NCBI GenBank assembly: GCA_900696465.1
Contig: CAADGE010000005.1
Span: 1 to 64,000, forward strand
Direction of reading: 5' to 3'
From: an uncultured Planctomycetota bacterium
Lineage (GTDB): Bacteria > Planctomycetota > Phycisphaerae > UBA1845 > UTPLA1
Length of the DNA stretch: 64,000 nucleotides
Made by a program: the position numbers and the translations under genes. Each line of letters starts with the position of its first letter. The first letter of the stretch is position 1. Positions 43,402 through 52,916 of the stretch are shown piece by piece. Under the pieces are notes generated by a model that saw only the letters and a list, made by a program, of their open reading frames with translations, searched no databases and had not been told where the DNA came from.

Positions 43402-45183
43402 ATGTCGCGACGATTTCTGGTGACTTCAGCGCTTCCGTATTCCAACGGGCGGCTTCATGTCGGTCATGTGGCCGGCGCGTACCTCCCGGCGGATATTTTT
43501 GTGCGCTATCTCCGCTCGCGCGGGGATGAAGTGCGTTTCATCTGCGGCAGCGATGACAACGGAGTGGCCATCGAAATCTCCGCCCAGAAGGAAAACACCA
43601 CGCCGGCGGAACTCTCCGCACGCTACAACCGGCAGCAGGCGGCCGATTTCGAGGGACTCGGCATCCACTTCGACATCTACGGCGGCACACATCAGCCGGA
43701 GTTCACCGAGCTGCACAACCGCCTCAGCCAGGAATTCTTCCGCACGATTCACGACAACGGCCACTTCGTGAAGCGCACCACCGAGCAGTTGTACGACGTG
43801 AAGGCGGGCCGTTTCCTGCCGGATCGGTATGTCACCGGCACCTGCTACCACAAGCTGCCGGACGGCACGCCCTGCGGCCATCCGCAGGCCCTCGGCGATC
43901 AGTGCGAGCACTGCGGCAACAGCATCGACCCGCTCAAGCTGATTAACCCTGTCAGCATCGTGACGAATACGACGCCGGAGAAGCGGCAAACGACGCACTG
44001 GTTTCTCCAGCTCGGCCGCTTTCAGGGTGTACTCGCCGACTGGTTCAGTCTGGTCTCGCTCGACTGGCGGCCGATCGTCACCAACTTCGCCCTGGGCTCC
44101 ATCCGGCAGGGTCTGCCCGAACGGGCCATGACGCGCGACCTGACCTGGGGTGTCCCGGTTCCGCTGGACGATCCGGATGCCAAAGGCAAGGTTCTCTACG
44201 TCTGGTTTGATGCGCCGATCGGCTACGTCAGCTTCACAGCGGCGCTCTGTCAGCAACTCGACGGCGACTGGCAACGCTACAAGGACTGGTGGCAGGACCC
44301 GGACTGCCAGATCGTGCACTTCATCGGCGAAGACAACATCGTCTTTCATGCGCTGATCTGGCCGGCGATGCTGCTTGGCACGCAGTTCACGGCGAAGGAG
44401 ATCGACGCCCGCGGGAGTAATTACACGAAGCCGAAGGAGAAAGGGTTCTTTCAGCTTCCGTCGAACGTGGTGGCGAATGCGTTTCTGAACATCCGCTTTC
44501 CCGGCAAGGAAGAGGAAAAAATCAGCAAGAGCCGCGGCACGGCGGTGTGGATCGAGGACTATCTCAAGAGCTTCGACCCCGACCCGCTGCGGTATTACCT
44601 GACGATCAACGCCCCGGAAAGCCAGCGGACGGCCTGGAGTTTCGACGAGTTCGTTGAGCGAAACAATTCCGAGCTGATCGCCACGCTGGGCAATTTCGTC
44701 AACCGCTGGCAGAAGATTGTTACCGATGATTTCGGCCGTAAGGTACCGCCGTTTGACCGCGCGGAGGATTTGGAGAAGCAACTCCTCGCCATGATCGACG
44801 CTCTGCCGCAGGAGGTGGCCGACGACATCGAGGCAACGCGCTACAAGGCGGCGCTCGGTCGGATCATGGAGGCCTTCCGCGAGTGCAATCGTTACATCGA
44901 TACGCGGGCGCCCTGGACGAGCCGCAAGACGGATGCCGGACTTTGCGCGGCGACGATCCACGCCTGCATCCAGGCCGTACGGACGCTGGGTGTCCTGCTT
45001 GAGCCGTTTCTGCCGTTCGCGTCGGAGAAGATTCGCCAGTCGCTGGGCGTATCAGGAGATGAGTGGAAGTGGCCACAGGCAACGAAGCGCCTTGCGGTCG
45101 GCCACGCCCTGGGCCCTGTGCCGGAGGTTCTCTTCCGCAAGCTCGACCCGAAGGAGTTCACCGAGGGACCGAATCCTTCATGA
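43402..45183 (+). CDS. metG: Methionyl-tRNA synthetase
   Basis: 593 residues. Charges tRNA-Met and initiator tRNA. HIGH motif: YSNGRLHVGHVAG (~12-24). A zinc knuckle lies at ~150-180 with GTCYHK, PCGH, QCEHCGN, giving four cysteines. KMSKS is present as KISKS in EEEKISKSRGTAVW (~375). The anticodon-binding helical domain ends the protein; the optional C-terminal tRNA-binding (Arc1p-like) domain of E. coli MetRS is absent. Start ATG 43402 has GGAG 5 nt upstream and a good promoter. Confidence 0.95.
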   Translation: MSRRFLVTSALPYSNGRLHVGHVAGAYLPADIFVRYLRSRGDEVRFICGSDDNGVAIEISAQKENTTPAELSARYNRQQAADFEGLGIHFDIYGGTHQPEFTELHNRLSQEFFRTIHDNGHFVKRTTEQLYDVKAGRFLPDRYVTGTCYHKLPDGTPCGHPQALGDQCEHCGNSIDPLKLINPVSIVTNTTPEKRQTTHWFLQLGRFQGVLADWFSLVSLDWRPIVTNFALGSIRQGLPERAMTRDLTWGVPVPLDDPDAKGKVLYVWFDAPIGYVSFTAALCQQLDGDWQRYKDWWQDPDCQIVHFIGEDNIVFHALIWPAMLLGTQFTAKEIDARGSNYTKPKEKGFFQLPSNVVANAFLNIRFPGKEEEKISKSRGTAVWIEDYLKSFDPDPLRYYLTINAPESQRTAWSFDEFVERNNSELIATLGNFVNRWQKIVTDDFGRKVPPFDRAEDLEKQLLAMIDALPQEVADDIEATRYKAALGRIMEAFRECNRYIDTRAPWTSRKTDAGLCAATIHACIQAVRTLGVLLEPFLPFASEKIRQSLGVSGDEWKWPQATKRLAVGHALGPVPEVLFRKLDPKEFTEGPNPS

Positions 45184-45288
45184 AGCCCGAGCCGCCACAG
45201 TCATTCGACGGTCCATGATTCGGCGTGATTGATCAACCGGGCCACGACCGGCCCTGCTCGAAACAGCGATCATCGCGGTCATCGCCCA

Positions 45289-45966
45289 TCAGATATTCTC
45301 TACAAACAACGACCCCTTGCCGCGCGCACCGCGCACGTTCTTGCGGAGATGCTCCGCCACATGGGCCGCGTCAAGGATACTGCGGAGAAACAGGTGCTCG
45401 TCCGTCGCGTCGCTGCTGATGATCTCGATGTCGCCCGTGTTCACTATCCGATCGATCACACTTTGCCGCACGCGGACATCCTCCACGCGAACCAGTTCAA
45501 TCTGATCGGTCACGCGCGTGATGATCCCGCGATACAGAAAGAGCCGCTGCGACGTGAGTCGGTAAAGAAGGCCGTAGATCACGAGTGCCTGTCGGACGGC
45601 CAGCGCCACCGCTGAGCCGGCCACCAGCAGCCAGAGTACGCTGCGCACCGTGGACTGTGGCTCCGTGGAGCGATAGCCGAAGACCAGGAGGGCGATGCTC
45701 GCGACCAGCCAGATCGCCCACGAACCGGCATAAGCTCGCCACGCCGCGCGCCCTCGCCAGACGTCCTTCTCCATCGCTGGGTCGCGGTGCAGATCTCCGG
45801 CCTTGGCAGCCATCGCAGCGGCCGAGAGCGGATCGCCGGCCGTCGGCGCAACTGATGGACCGGCAGCAGGCGGATTTTCTGTATTCGCGGCACCGACCGG
45901 CGCGCCGCAGTGTTTGCAGAAGCGGCTGTCGGGGTCCAGTTCAACGCGGCATTTCGAGCAGGTCAT
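45289..45966 (-). CDS. Zinc-ribbon membrane protein with bacterial PH domain
   Basis: 225 residues. N-terminal ribbon CSKCRVELDPDSRFCKHCG (CxxC-x11-CxxC, ~residues 3-21), a disordered Ala/Pro linker, two membrane helices (~82-98 and ~112-135), then a bacterial PH (bPH_2) domain (~140-205: YRLTSQRLFLYRGIITRVTDQIELVRVEDV, then GDIEIISSD). This is the YdbT/DUF304-like layout. Role unknown, probably at the inner face of the membrane. Start: GAGGAA ~6 nt before ATG 45966. It lies just after the superoxide dismutase on the same strand (10 nt), so probably one transcript. Confidence 0.82.
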   Translation of the reverse strand: MTCSKCRVELDPDSRFCKHCGAPVGAANTENPPAAGPSVAPTAGDPLSAAAMAAKAGDLHRDPAMEKDVWRGRAAWRAYAGSWAIWLVASIALLVFGYRSTEPQSTVRSVLWLLVAGSAVALAVRQALVIYGLLYRLTSQRLFLYRGIITRVTDQIELVRVEDVRVRQSVIDRIVNTGDIEIISSDATDEHLFLRSILDAAHVAEHLRKNVRGARGKGSLFVENI

Positions 45967-45976
45967 GCACGATTCC

Positions 45977-46705
45977 TCAGGCCGTCGCCGCGTAGTAGCG
46001 CTCAGAGACGTCCTTCCAGTTGACGACGTTCCACCAGGCCTTGATGTAGTCCGCCCGGCGATTCTGATACTTGAGGTAGTATGCATGCTCCCAGACGTCG
46101 CACAGGAGGAGCGGCACCGTCCCGACCGGGACCTGCATCTGCTGATTCAGCATGGCGAAGACCATCAGCCGGCGAAGGTCGCGATGATAGGCCAGCACGC
46201 CCCAGCCGTTGCCTTCGACGGCCGTCGCTGCCGCGGTAAAGTGGGCCTGAAACTTGTCATAGCCGCCGAAATCGCGCTGCAGATCAGCGGCCAGCTTGCC
46301 GTCCGGCTTGCCGCCGCCACCTTTTGATGCCGGGGCCATATTTTTCCAGAAGATGTTGTGATTGACATAGCCGCCGGCATGAAACGCGAGCAGACGGGAG
46401 AGATTCTGGATATTGCCGAAGTCGCCGCTCTCGCGCGCCGCTGAGAGCGAGGCGAGGGCCTTGTTCAGACCGTCGGTGTAGCCCTTGTGGTGCAGATCAT
46501 GATGAATGCGCATGGTCTGGCCATCGATGTGCGGCTCCAGCGCATCGTAGTCATACGGCAGCGGCGGCAGCTCGTATTGACCGGGTGGACCACCACCTTC
46601 ACCACGATCCATGGCCAGCGCCGAAGTCTGGCCCAGTTGTTCTGCAAGCAGCAGGAGCCCGCCGGACAGGCCGAGTGCGCCGAGAAATTCGCGTCGCGTA
46701 TTCAT
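45977..46705 (-). CDS. sodA: Tat-exported Fe/Mn superoxide dismutase
   Basis: 242 residues. Twin-arginine signal NTRREFLGALGLSGGLLLLAEQ (RR at residues 4-5), so the enzyme is exported folded. Metal ligands: His in RIHHDLHHKGY (~66), His in GGYVNHNIFW (~115), Asp and His in CDVWEHAYYLKYQ (~203, 207). The GGHxNH motif of manganese forms reads GGYVNH here, and a Cys precedes the ligand Asp; the metal is not decidable. It removes superoxide outside the cytoplasm. Start: GGAGGT 6 nt before ATG 46705. A 7-bp palindrome lies in the upstream leader. Confidence 0.9.
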   Translation of the reverse strand: MNTRREFLGALGLSGGLLLLAEQLGQTSALAMDRGEGGGPPGQYELPPLPYDYDALEPHIDGQTMRIHHDLHHKGYTDGLNKALASLSAARESGDFGNIQNLSRLLAFHAGGYVNHNIFWKNMAPASKGGGGKPDGKLAADLQRDFGGYDKFQAHFTAAATAVEGNGWGVLAYHRDLRRLMVFAMLNQQMQVPVGTVPLLLCDVWEHAYYLKYQNRRADYIKAWWNVVNWKDVSERYYAATA

Positions 46706-46726
46706 GATGCACCTCCGAAGGTAGGT

Positions 46727-46745
46727 CACCGACCGCACGTCGGTG
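46727..46745. promoter_or_regulatory. Inverted repeat upstream of the superoxide dismutase
   Basis: CACCGAC (46727-46733), 5-nt loop CGCAC, GTCGGTG (46739-46745), starting 21 nt upstream of the ATG. It may be an operator or leader hairpin. Confidence 0.4.
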
Positions 46746-46802
46746 TATGGGAATATGTTGGCCACGCGGGCAACATTTGACAAGCCGCGCCGGAAGGGGA
46801 AC

Positions 46803-47069
46803 CTACCGCACCTTCGAGAGCCAGTCCTTCAGATGCACGGCGAGGACCTCGGGGCTTTTCTTCTCGAGAATGTGGGCCGCGGCGGCATCAGGAATCTTGA
46901 GATTCTTCATGGCGGCAGCCACGCGCTTCCACAGTTGATCGCGCTTCCGATCGTTCTGGGCAAGATAAAGCTCCGACACGAGGTCGGAGAGTTTCGTGAG
47001 CATGATCGCATCGCGCTGGTCGTAATAGCGATCGATGATCCGTCGCTGATGGGGCGTGTAGTCCGTCAT
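46803..47069 (-). CDS. Small conserved hypothetical protein
   Basis: 88 residues, predicted mostly helical, basic at both ends, no membrane helix or cysteine. It starts MTDYTPHQRRIIDRYYDQRDAIMLTKLSDLV, a pattern I have seen in short planctomycete proteins of unknown function. It sits 30 nt after the YacL-like gene on the same strand, so likely co-transcribed. No clear Shine-Dalgarno before ATG 47069. Confidence 0.7.
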   Translation of the reverse strand: MTDYTPHQRRIIDRYYDQRDAIMLTKLSDLVSELYLAQNDRKRDQLWKRVAAAMKNLKIPDAAAAHILEKKSPEVLAVHLKDWLSKVR

Positions 47070-47099
47070 GCGTGCTTCAACGCGATCGAGGCGCGCAGC

Positions 47100-48191
47100 T
47101 CACGCGCTCTGTGACGAGGCGGGCTTGCGTCGCGGCGGCGATCCGGCACCTTCCATGCGGCCGAAGATCATCCGACCCGCGGAGGTCTGCAGCACGCTCG
47201 TGACAGCGATCTCGACCGGTTCGCCGATGTAGTTTCGACCCTGATCCACGACCACCATCGTACCATCTTCCAGGTAGCCGACGCCCTGACCCGGCTCCTC
47301 GCCGGCCTTGATGATCTTCACCGTGAGGGCTTCCCCCGGCAGGACGACGGGTTTGAGCGCGTTGGCCAGATCGTTGATGTTGATGATCTGCACGCCGCGT
47401 ACCTTGGCCACCTTGTTGAGGTTGTAATCGTTCGTGGCGACGCGGCCGTTGAGCCGCTGGGCCAGAGTAAGCAGGCGCAGGTCGACCGCCTCGGCCGCCT
47501 CGTGCGCGCTGACGGGCTCATCGAGAACCTGCACTTCGACGTTAGCGGTATTCGACTGAAGTCGATTCAGGATATCCAGACCACGACGGCCCCGGTTGCG
47601 TTTGAGTTTGTCGCTGGAGTCTGCGACGGCCTGTAACTCCTGCAGGACGAACTTGGGCACGATGAGCTTCTGGTCGATGATCCCGGTCTCGCAGATATCG
47701 GCGATGCGGCCATCGATGATGACCGACGTATCGAGAATGACCGGTCGCTGGCCCTTGACTTGCTTGGCAAACTCGACGTACGGAATGACAAAGCGAATGT
47801 CGTCCTTGGTCTGAAGAATAAAGCTGACGCAGAAGTAACAGCAGACGATGCCCACGAGAATGCGGGTGATGCCTACGCCGGGGTGTTCAACGCCGTTGCC
47901 GACGTCCATGAGCCGCGGCGCGAAGGTGGAGACGATCAGGTCCAGCACAAGGTTGATGCCGTAGGCAATCAGCAGACCGACGGAAAGCCCGAAGAAGACG
48001 CCGGAGATCGCCTGAAGCGACTTGCGGGGAATCCATGAATCGACGGCGATAATGAGCCCGGAGAGCAGCACCGCGCCGATGATGAAGATCACGCGGTATT
48101 CCGAGAGAAACTCACCCCGTTCGGCATAGCTCATGCCGATGGCCAGAAGTGCGACAAAGAGAAAACCGCGAAGCAGGAATTGAAGCAGCAT
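47100..48191 (-). CDS. PIN-TRAM domain membrane protein (YacL-like)
   Basis: 363 residues. Four hydrophobic helices (~residues 1-130), then a PIN nuclease-like domain (~140-270) with acidic residues in [16 protein letters not shown] and later [10 protein letters not shown], and a C-terminal TRAM domain (~290-350: [29 protein letters not shown]). Same architecture as Bacillus YacL, whose role is unclear but probably RNA-linked. The C-terminus ends in a basic tail. Start: ATG 48191 (MLLQFLL) chosen; GTG 48203 is possible; neither has a strong Shine-Dalgarno. Confidence 0.88.
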   Translation of the reverse strand: MLLQFLLRGFLFVALLAIGMSYAERGEFLSEYRVIFIIGAVLLSGLIIAVDSWIPRKSLQAISGVFFGLSVGLLIAYGINLVLDLIVSTFAPRLMDVGNGVEHPGVGITRILVGIVCCYFCVSFILQTKDDIRFVIPYVEFAKQVKGQRPVILDTSVIIDGRIADICETGIIDQKLIVPKFVLQELQAVADSSDKLKRNRGRRGLDILNRLQSNTANVEVQVLDEPVSAHEAAEAVDLRLLTLAQRLNGRVATNDYNLNKVAKVRGVQIININDLANALKPVVLPGEALTVKIIKAGEEPGQGVGYLEDGTMVVVDQGRNYIGEPVEIAVTSVLQTSAGRMIFGRMEGAGSPPRRKPASSQSA

Positions 48192-48423
48192 GATCGGACT
48201 CACCCGATGACTTCGACCGTGAGCGGGGGCACGCAGCCCTGCAACCCGGCGGTCGATTGTGCGCGCAGACGTTCGAGGCGAATTGCGAACCGGCGGCAGT
48301 TCTGCCCTCGACTCGCTCGAACGGGCCGCTATCAGTATAGCCGCGACCGGCCCCGGCTGTGCAACGTGTCGGACCGGTACGGGCGAGCATCACCCGGCGA
48401 ACGGAAGCCGCTTACTCTCGTGA

Positions 48424-49053
48424 TCATGGGGTAACGAACGAATAGTCAATGCGAAAGCCACCGGGTGCGGCGGCATCCTGCTCAAAGGTGAAGATCAGAA
48501 CGCCCGTTCCAGTTACCTGTCGGATGTCGGTCCGCTCACAGGTGAAGTCCACGCCGACAAGTCGAACCAGGCCCAGGGCCGTGCCTTCGGTCGGCTCGGC
48601 TTCGAGCGGATCTCCCAGCGGTGCTCCCGAGAAATTGACGCCATCAACCAGGGCGGCCGGGTCGTTCACGGTAATCAACGGGCTGTTGCGATTGAGTTCG
48701 ATCAGGCGAATCAGTTCTTCTCCGCCGACGGAAAAAGTTTTCCGGCAGGGCTGGGCAATCTGAGCACTGGATGTATTGCCTTCGAGGCGAAGCTGCCCGA
48801 AGTTCTGCGGGATCGTATTTTCATCAAGCTGGTCGTATGCCCCGAAGGTGAAAATCGCCCGAAACGGAGTATTGTTGATGAAGCCGACACTGATGGTCCG
48901 CGGCGTGGGTATCCCGAGACCGGGGGCGAAGTTGCTTGTCGGAGATGTGTTGTTGAGCAGCGCGGTTGTGGAGCAGGACATCGCTACAAAGACACCTGTG
49001 CCCAATACAAGTTGGACAGCTCGCAGCATGAAGCCCGCCGTTCGATTTCTCAT
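48424..49053 (-). CDS. Secreted lipoprotein, unknown function
   Basis: 209 residues. Signal sequence from MRNRTAGFMLRAVQLVLG to the lipobox AMSC (~residue 27). The mature chain is beta-rich with no known domain (ISVGFINNTPFRAIFTFGAYDQ, then GFRIDYSFVTP at the end). One Cys in CRKTFSVGG and another in DFTCERTD might pair. Start: ATG 49053 begins the signal sequence; the frame stays open 240 nt upstream without likeness. Neighbours: the DsbA-like gene 163 nt upstream on the same strand. Confidence 0.65.
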   Translation of the reverse strand: MRNRTAGFMLRAVQLVLGTGVFVAMSCSTTALLNNTSPTSNFAPGLGIPTPRTISVGFINNTPFRAIFTFGAYDQLDENTIPQNFGQLRLEGNTSSAQIAQPCRKTFSVGGEELIRLIELNRNSPLITVNDPAALVDGVNFSGAPLGDPLEAEPTEGTALGLVRLVGVDFTCERTDIRQVTGTGVLIFTFEQDAAAPGGFRIDYSFVTP

Positions 49054-49216
49054 ACGGTATGTATCGGCTGTCAGCGACAACAAATCCCGGTTTGCAGGTC
49101 GCTGAAACGGAGACCGATCCCAATCGGCCTCACATCGCAGCGTAGCCGACTGCGCACTATTTACCGGCCCTCTGCGCATGAATTGCGCCGAGCACACAGG
49201 CAGTGCCCCGCACCGA

Positions 49217-49972
49217 TCAGTTACCGTTGATTTTCTGATCGATAATGACGCCGAGCTGCTCAGCCGTCTGGAAGCCGTTGACCCGCTGACCATTCACAAA
49301 GAAGGTCGGTGTGCCGGTGATCCCCAGGGCCGTTCCGCTGTTGACGTCCTGTTGGACGCGTGCAGCTTTGCCGTCGCCGGGCGGGAAACAGGCATCGAAC
49401 GCTGCCAGGTCCAGCCCGAGCGTTTGTGCGTGCAATCGCAATTGTTCGTCGGTCAGGACGGTGTTGCTTGTACCCGGCGCAAGCGTCTGGAAGACGAGGT
49501 CGTGATACTCGAAGAACTTGCCCTGATCGCTGGCGCATTCCGTGGCCCGTGCAGCGGCTTCAGCACGATTGTGGATGTTTCGCAGGGGGAAGTGCCGGAA
49601 AACAAAACGAATCTTGCCGGTGTCGATGTAATTGGTCTTGAGCTTGTGGAACTCCTGCCTCGCGAACCTCCCACAGAAGGGGCACTGAAAATCGGAGTAT
49701 TCCACGACGACCACAGGAGCATTGGCCGCGCCCATGATATGGTCGCTGGCCAGCAGGATGATGTTGTTCGTTCCACCACCGCCACCACCACCGCCGCCGC
49801 CTCCGCCACCACCACCGCCACCGCCACCGGGATCGACATTGCAATCGCTGCCGTTCATACCCATGGCGACCGAGAGCAAGATACATGCGATGGCGGGCAG
49901 AAGGCGCGGCCGCCATGCACGGCGTACGCGAACACTTACCTCAGACTGACTTGTAGCAAAATCTGGATTCAT
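49217..49972 (-). CDS. Exported DsbA/thioredoxin-fold protein with 19-glycine linker
   Basis: 251 residues. Hydrophobic export segment (~20-40), a cysteine in GSDCNVDP, then an unbroken run of 19 glycines (~49-67). The thioredoxin-like domain (~75-245) has the active site CPFC in YSDFQCPFCGRFA, then RHFPLRN, ALGITGTPTFFVNGQ with cis-Pro (TPTFF). This is the Thioredoxin_4/BdbD-like type. Likely a disulfide oxidase or isomerase outside the cytoplasm, perhaps serving the Cys-containing lipoproteins nearby (inference). The poly-Gly is encoded by mixed GGN codons, so not a simple slippage tract. No Shine-Dalgarno; ATG 49972 precedes the export segment. Confidence 0.82.
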   Translation of the reverse strand: MNPDFATSQSEVSVRVRRAWRPRLLPAIACILLSVAMGMNGSDCNVDPGGGGGGGGGGGGGGGGGGGTNNIILLASDHIMGAANAPVVVVEYSDFQCPFCGRFARQEFHKLKTNYIDTGKIRFVFRHFPLRNIHNRAEAAARATECASDQGKFFEYHDLVFQTLAPGTSNTVLTDEQLRLHAQTLGLDLAAFDACFPPGDGKAARVQQDVNSGTALGITGTPTFFVNGQRVNGFQTAEQLGVIIDQKINGN

Positions 49973-50453
49973 TGGGGTTCTTTCCGGTCGGGTGAGGCAG
50001 TTCCTGCTTGGCTTGGAACAATACTCTCCTGACGCTCCGTGGCTCGGCGAGAAGCGAGGCGATGACGCCCGGGATTGTAGCAGTCGGACGCTCAAAAGAT
50101 TCTATGAATGAGCCAAGCGACGGTCAAGAATGTGCGGACCTGGCGGCACGCATGCATTCGGGGCGGATTGAACCAATGAATGATTGTTATCGGAAACAAT
50201 GCATCTTCGGTGGTTCCAGCTCGTTCGACAGTGGATTTCGACGGTCCGAAACGATTTTTAGCTCCAGCCGAAGCCCATAATGGCGAAGATGAAGGGGGGT
50301 GTCCCCGCCTTCGCGTTGCCTTCCACCCGGTGGAAGCCAACAATCAAGAGGCCGGGCCACCTCGCGGCCGAGGTCCGGGGCGTTTCTTAATCAGTACGAC
50401 GACCCTCGCGAACCGAACTCCGCCTGATCGCCAGCGGAGAGGGGATGGTCAGG
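49973..50453. other. Intergenic region, no gene recognised
   Basis: About 480 nt separating the divergent DsbA-like and lipoprotein genes. The short open frames here look like noise. One short inverted repeat, ATTGTT (50183-50188)/AACAAT (50195-50200), with an AT-rich centre, could be an operator or part of a promoter. Confidence 0.5.
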
Positions 50454-51332
50454 ATGCTTCGTACCGATCTACACTGCCGGAATATCCCTCGCTCCAGGAC
50501 TGTCGCCGCGCGCCGATCAGGGCTGCTTTTGCTGTTGGGGCTGATGACCGGCTGCACGGGACAGATGGTTTTGCAGGGTACGTTGCCGGTCCCGCTTCCG
50601 TCGAACACCGACATCACGCTTGCCGTCTCGATTGTCACTCCCCGGGTCGCCACGACCGCGACACTGGGCGTTGCTGCCATCATCCAGTGGGCGGATATCG
50701 CCACGGTTCCGGGAACGATCGTCCGCGTCAGTGCCCAGCGACAAAACAACCTCGAAGAGCCAATCGGCGACCCGATTCATCTCGTCGGCGACGGTACGCC
50801 CGGTGTGGGACGCGATGCGCTGGCCGACGGAGACGCGGACATTTTTTCTTGGGATGTGACCGGTGTACTCGTCGGCGATTATGTCATCACGGTGATCGTA
50901 GAATCTCCGGACGGCCAAACGGCAACGGCTGTTTCGCGCGACCCGGATCGTAACGTCAACGGCTTCGTCCAGGTCACGACCGCCCTGCCGACACCGACCT
51001 TCACCTTCACGGCTCCGAATGCCAACGCTACGCTGATCACAGGGGATACCTTCAACATCACCTGGAATGACAACGGCAACGCGAACGCCGAAGCACTTCT
51101 CACGCTGGGTCTGGACCCCGATTCGGACCGAACGAACGGCAACGAAATCATCCTGCTGCGGGATGATCTGCTTTCGAACAACGGCAACACCGGCACGTTT
51201 ACGTTTAGCTTCCTCGATGAGAATGGAAACACCGTCCCGGATGGCACTTATTTCGTCTTCGCCACGGTTGACGACAAGGTCCACGATCCCGTTTCGGCGA
51301 CGGCCAACGGCCAGCTCATCCTGAATCCGTAG
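50454..51332 (+). CDS. Secreted lipoprotein with tandem beta-domains
   Basis: 292 residues. Signal sequence with lipobox MTGC (in GLLLLLGLMTGC, ~residue 34). Two beta-sandwich-like halves: ~45-165 (NTDITLAVSIVTPRVATTATLG, then VGDYVITVIVESPDGQ) and ~185-285 (FTFTAPNANATLITGDTFNITWNDNG, then VPDGTYFVFATVDDKV). This suggests an Ig-like or fibronectin-like adhesive protein. Start: GGAGAGGGG (50436-50444) abuts ATG 50445 but is 9 nt from ATG 50454, so 50454 is chosen; 50445 adds three residues. Function unknown. Confidence 0.7.
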   Translation: MLRTDLHCRNIPRSRTVAARRSGLLLLLGLMTGCTGQMVLQGTLPVPLPSNTDITLAVSIVTPRVATTATLGVAAIIQWADIATVPGTIVRVSAQRQNNLEEPIGDPIHLVGDGTPGVGRDALADGDADIFSWDVTGVLVGDYVITVIVESPDGQTATAVSRDPDRNVNGFVQVTTALPTPTFTFTAPNANATLITGDTFNITWNDNGNANAEALLTLGLDPDSDRTNGNEIILLRDDLLSNNGNTGTFTFSFLDENGNTVPDGTYFVFATVDDKVHDPVSATANGQLILNP

Positions 51333-51384
51333 AAACTGCGAAACCGATTCCGTCCGCAGGATCTGCAGGTCAGCTTGATTCCAC

Positions 51385-52908
51385 TCAATCGAGTTCCGCA
51401 CTCGCCTCAACCGTTTCCGGGGGAGATTCTCCCTCCAGCCGGGCGACGACCGCACAGGCGGTCATGTCCCCCCAGACATTGACCACCGTGCGATACATGT
51501 CCAGCGGGCGATCGACCGCGAGGATCAGTCCGACGCCTTCAATCGGCAGATTCACCGCCGAGAGCACGACGACCATCATGACGGTGCCGGCGTGGGGAAT
51601 GCCGGCAGCGCCGATGCTGGCGATGAGAGCCGTCAGGGCGACGATGGCCTGCTGAGTGAAGGTTAGTTCATAGCCCATGACCTGTCCGATGAAAAGCACC
51701 GCGGCGGCCTCGTAGAGCGCCGTGCCGTCCATGTTGATGGTCGCACCCAGCGGCAGGACAAAGGAGCTGACCCGATTGGAAATGCCGGCCCGCTTCTCGA
51801 CACAGGTCATGGTCAGCGGGAGCGTGCCGTTGCTGCTCGCGGTGGAAAACGCGGTCAGCAGCGCGGGGGACATTTGCCTGGCGTATTCGTGCGGCGATCG
51901 TCGGCCGAGCAGGTACAGAAGCACCGGCATGGTCAGGAGGCAATGGATCGACAGCCCCGCCGCAACCGTCACGACATACCACCCAAGCGCAACGAACACA
52001 TCCAGCCCCTTGCCGGCCGATGCATAGAGCATGTAGCCCAGCACACCGAGCGGAGCGAGCCGGATGATGAACAGGGTCATGCGCATCATCACGTCAAAAC
52101 CCGCGGAGAACAGCCGTGTCAGCCGCGTGCCTGATTCGCCGCCGACGACGATGATGAAGACGCCAAGCATCAGCGCGAAGAAGATGACACCGAGGATGGA
52201 GGTGTTGCTCGGATCGGACAGCGCGGCGAAGGGGTTCGATGGAATCATGTTGAAGAGCTGGTTCCAGAGAATTTCACCGACGCCGCGGCCCTCGACCACC
52301 AGTCCGGTCACCGGCGCCTCGGCCGCCTCCTCAACGAGATCGAGTTTCGCGTGACGGCCGGGATTGATAAGGTTGAACAGAACGATTCCCGTCAGGATCG
52401 CCATCATGCTCGTGCAGAGATAGAACACGATCGTCCGTCCGCCGAGCCGGCCGAGCCCTTCCAGTTTTCCCGTGCTGGTGATGCCGGAGACGAGCGAGCA
52501 GAGTATCAGCGGGGCCACGATCATCGACAGCAGGCGGAGAAACAGGTCGCCGACTTTCTTGCCGTAGTAGGCCACCGTGCGCGGCCAGTAGCCGCCGCTC
52601 TGCACGACAAACGACTCGCCGACGTAGCGAAGCGCGTAGGGCTCGCGTCGGCCCTCCACCCGCCAGCGCTTTCCGGCGCGTTCCTCAATGACATGGGCGC
52701 CATCCGGCAAGCGGATATGTGCAAGTTCAGGTCGGGAAAAGAGCGCATCCAATTCGGCAGAGAGCGGTCCGGCCTGAATGGTCGGCGCTTCTTCACGAGG
52801 AAGCGAAAGGAGCGTGCGCGGTCCGGCGAAGATATTGAGCGGCAGTCCCACGCCTGCGCCGAGCACCATGGCGATGAGGATCTGATGGTGGAGCTTGAGC
52901 CGCCGCAT
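51385..52908 (-). CDS. Dicarboxylate/amino acid:cation symporter with large insert
   Basis: 507 residues. DAACS/EAAT family, with FSTASSNGTLPLTM (~355) and NMDGTALYEAAAVLFIGQ (~390) forming the substrate/sodium site. About eight helices plus two re-entrant loops. Unusual: ~90 residues are inserted between the first and second helix (~30-125, including PDGAHVIEERAGKRWRVEGRREPYA), forming a probable outward domain; normal members have a short loop here. TACAAT ends 8 nt before ATG 52908 with no Shine-Dalgarno. Confidence 0.88.
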   Translation of the reverse strand: MRRLKLHHQILIAMVLGAGVGLPLNIFAGPRTLLSLPREEAPTIQAGPLSAELDALFSRPELAHIRLPDGAHVIEERAGKRWRVEGRREPYALRYVGESFVVQSGGYWPRTVAYYGKKVGDLFLRLLSMIVAPLILCSLVSGITSTGKLEGLGRLGGRTIVFYLCTSMMAILTGIVLFNLINPGRHAKLDLVEEAAEAPVTGLVVEGRGVGEILWNQLFNMIPSNPFAALSDPSNTSILGVIFFALMLGVFIIVVGGESGTRLTRLFSAGFDVMMRMTLFIIRLAPLGVLGYMLYASAGKGLDVFVALGWYVVTVAAGLSIHCLLTMPVLLYLLGRRSPHEYARQMSPALLTAFSTASSNGTLPLTMTCVEKRAGISNRVSSFVLPLGATINMDGTALYEAAAVLFIGQVMGYELTFTQQAIVALTALIASIGAAGIPHAGTVMMVVVLSAVNLPIEGVGLILAVDRPLDMYRTVVNVWGDMTACAVVARLEGESPPETVEASAELD

Positions 52909-52916
52909 GGGGCGGC

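Noticed and set aside
43426-44961. 511-codon frame opposite metG
   Set aside because: No domain seen; metG motifs on the plus strand are complete.
49722-49949. Poly-proline frame on the plus strand
   Set aside because: It is only the complement of the poly-glycine linker of the DsbA-like gene.
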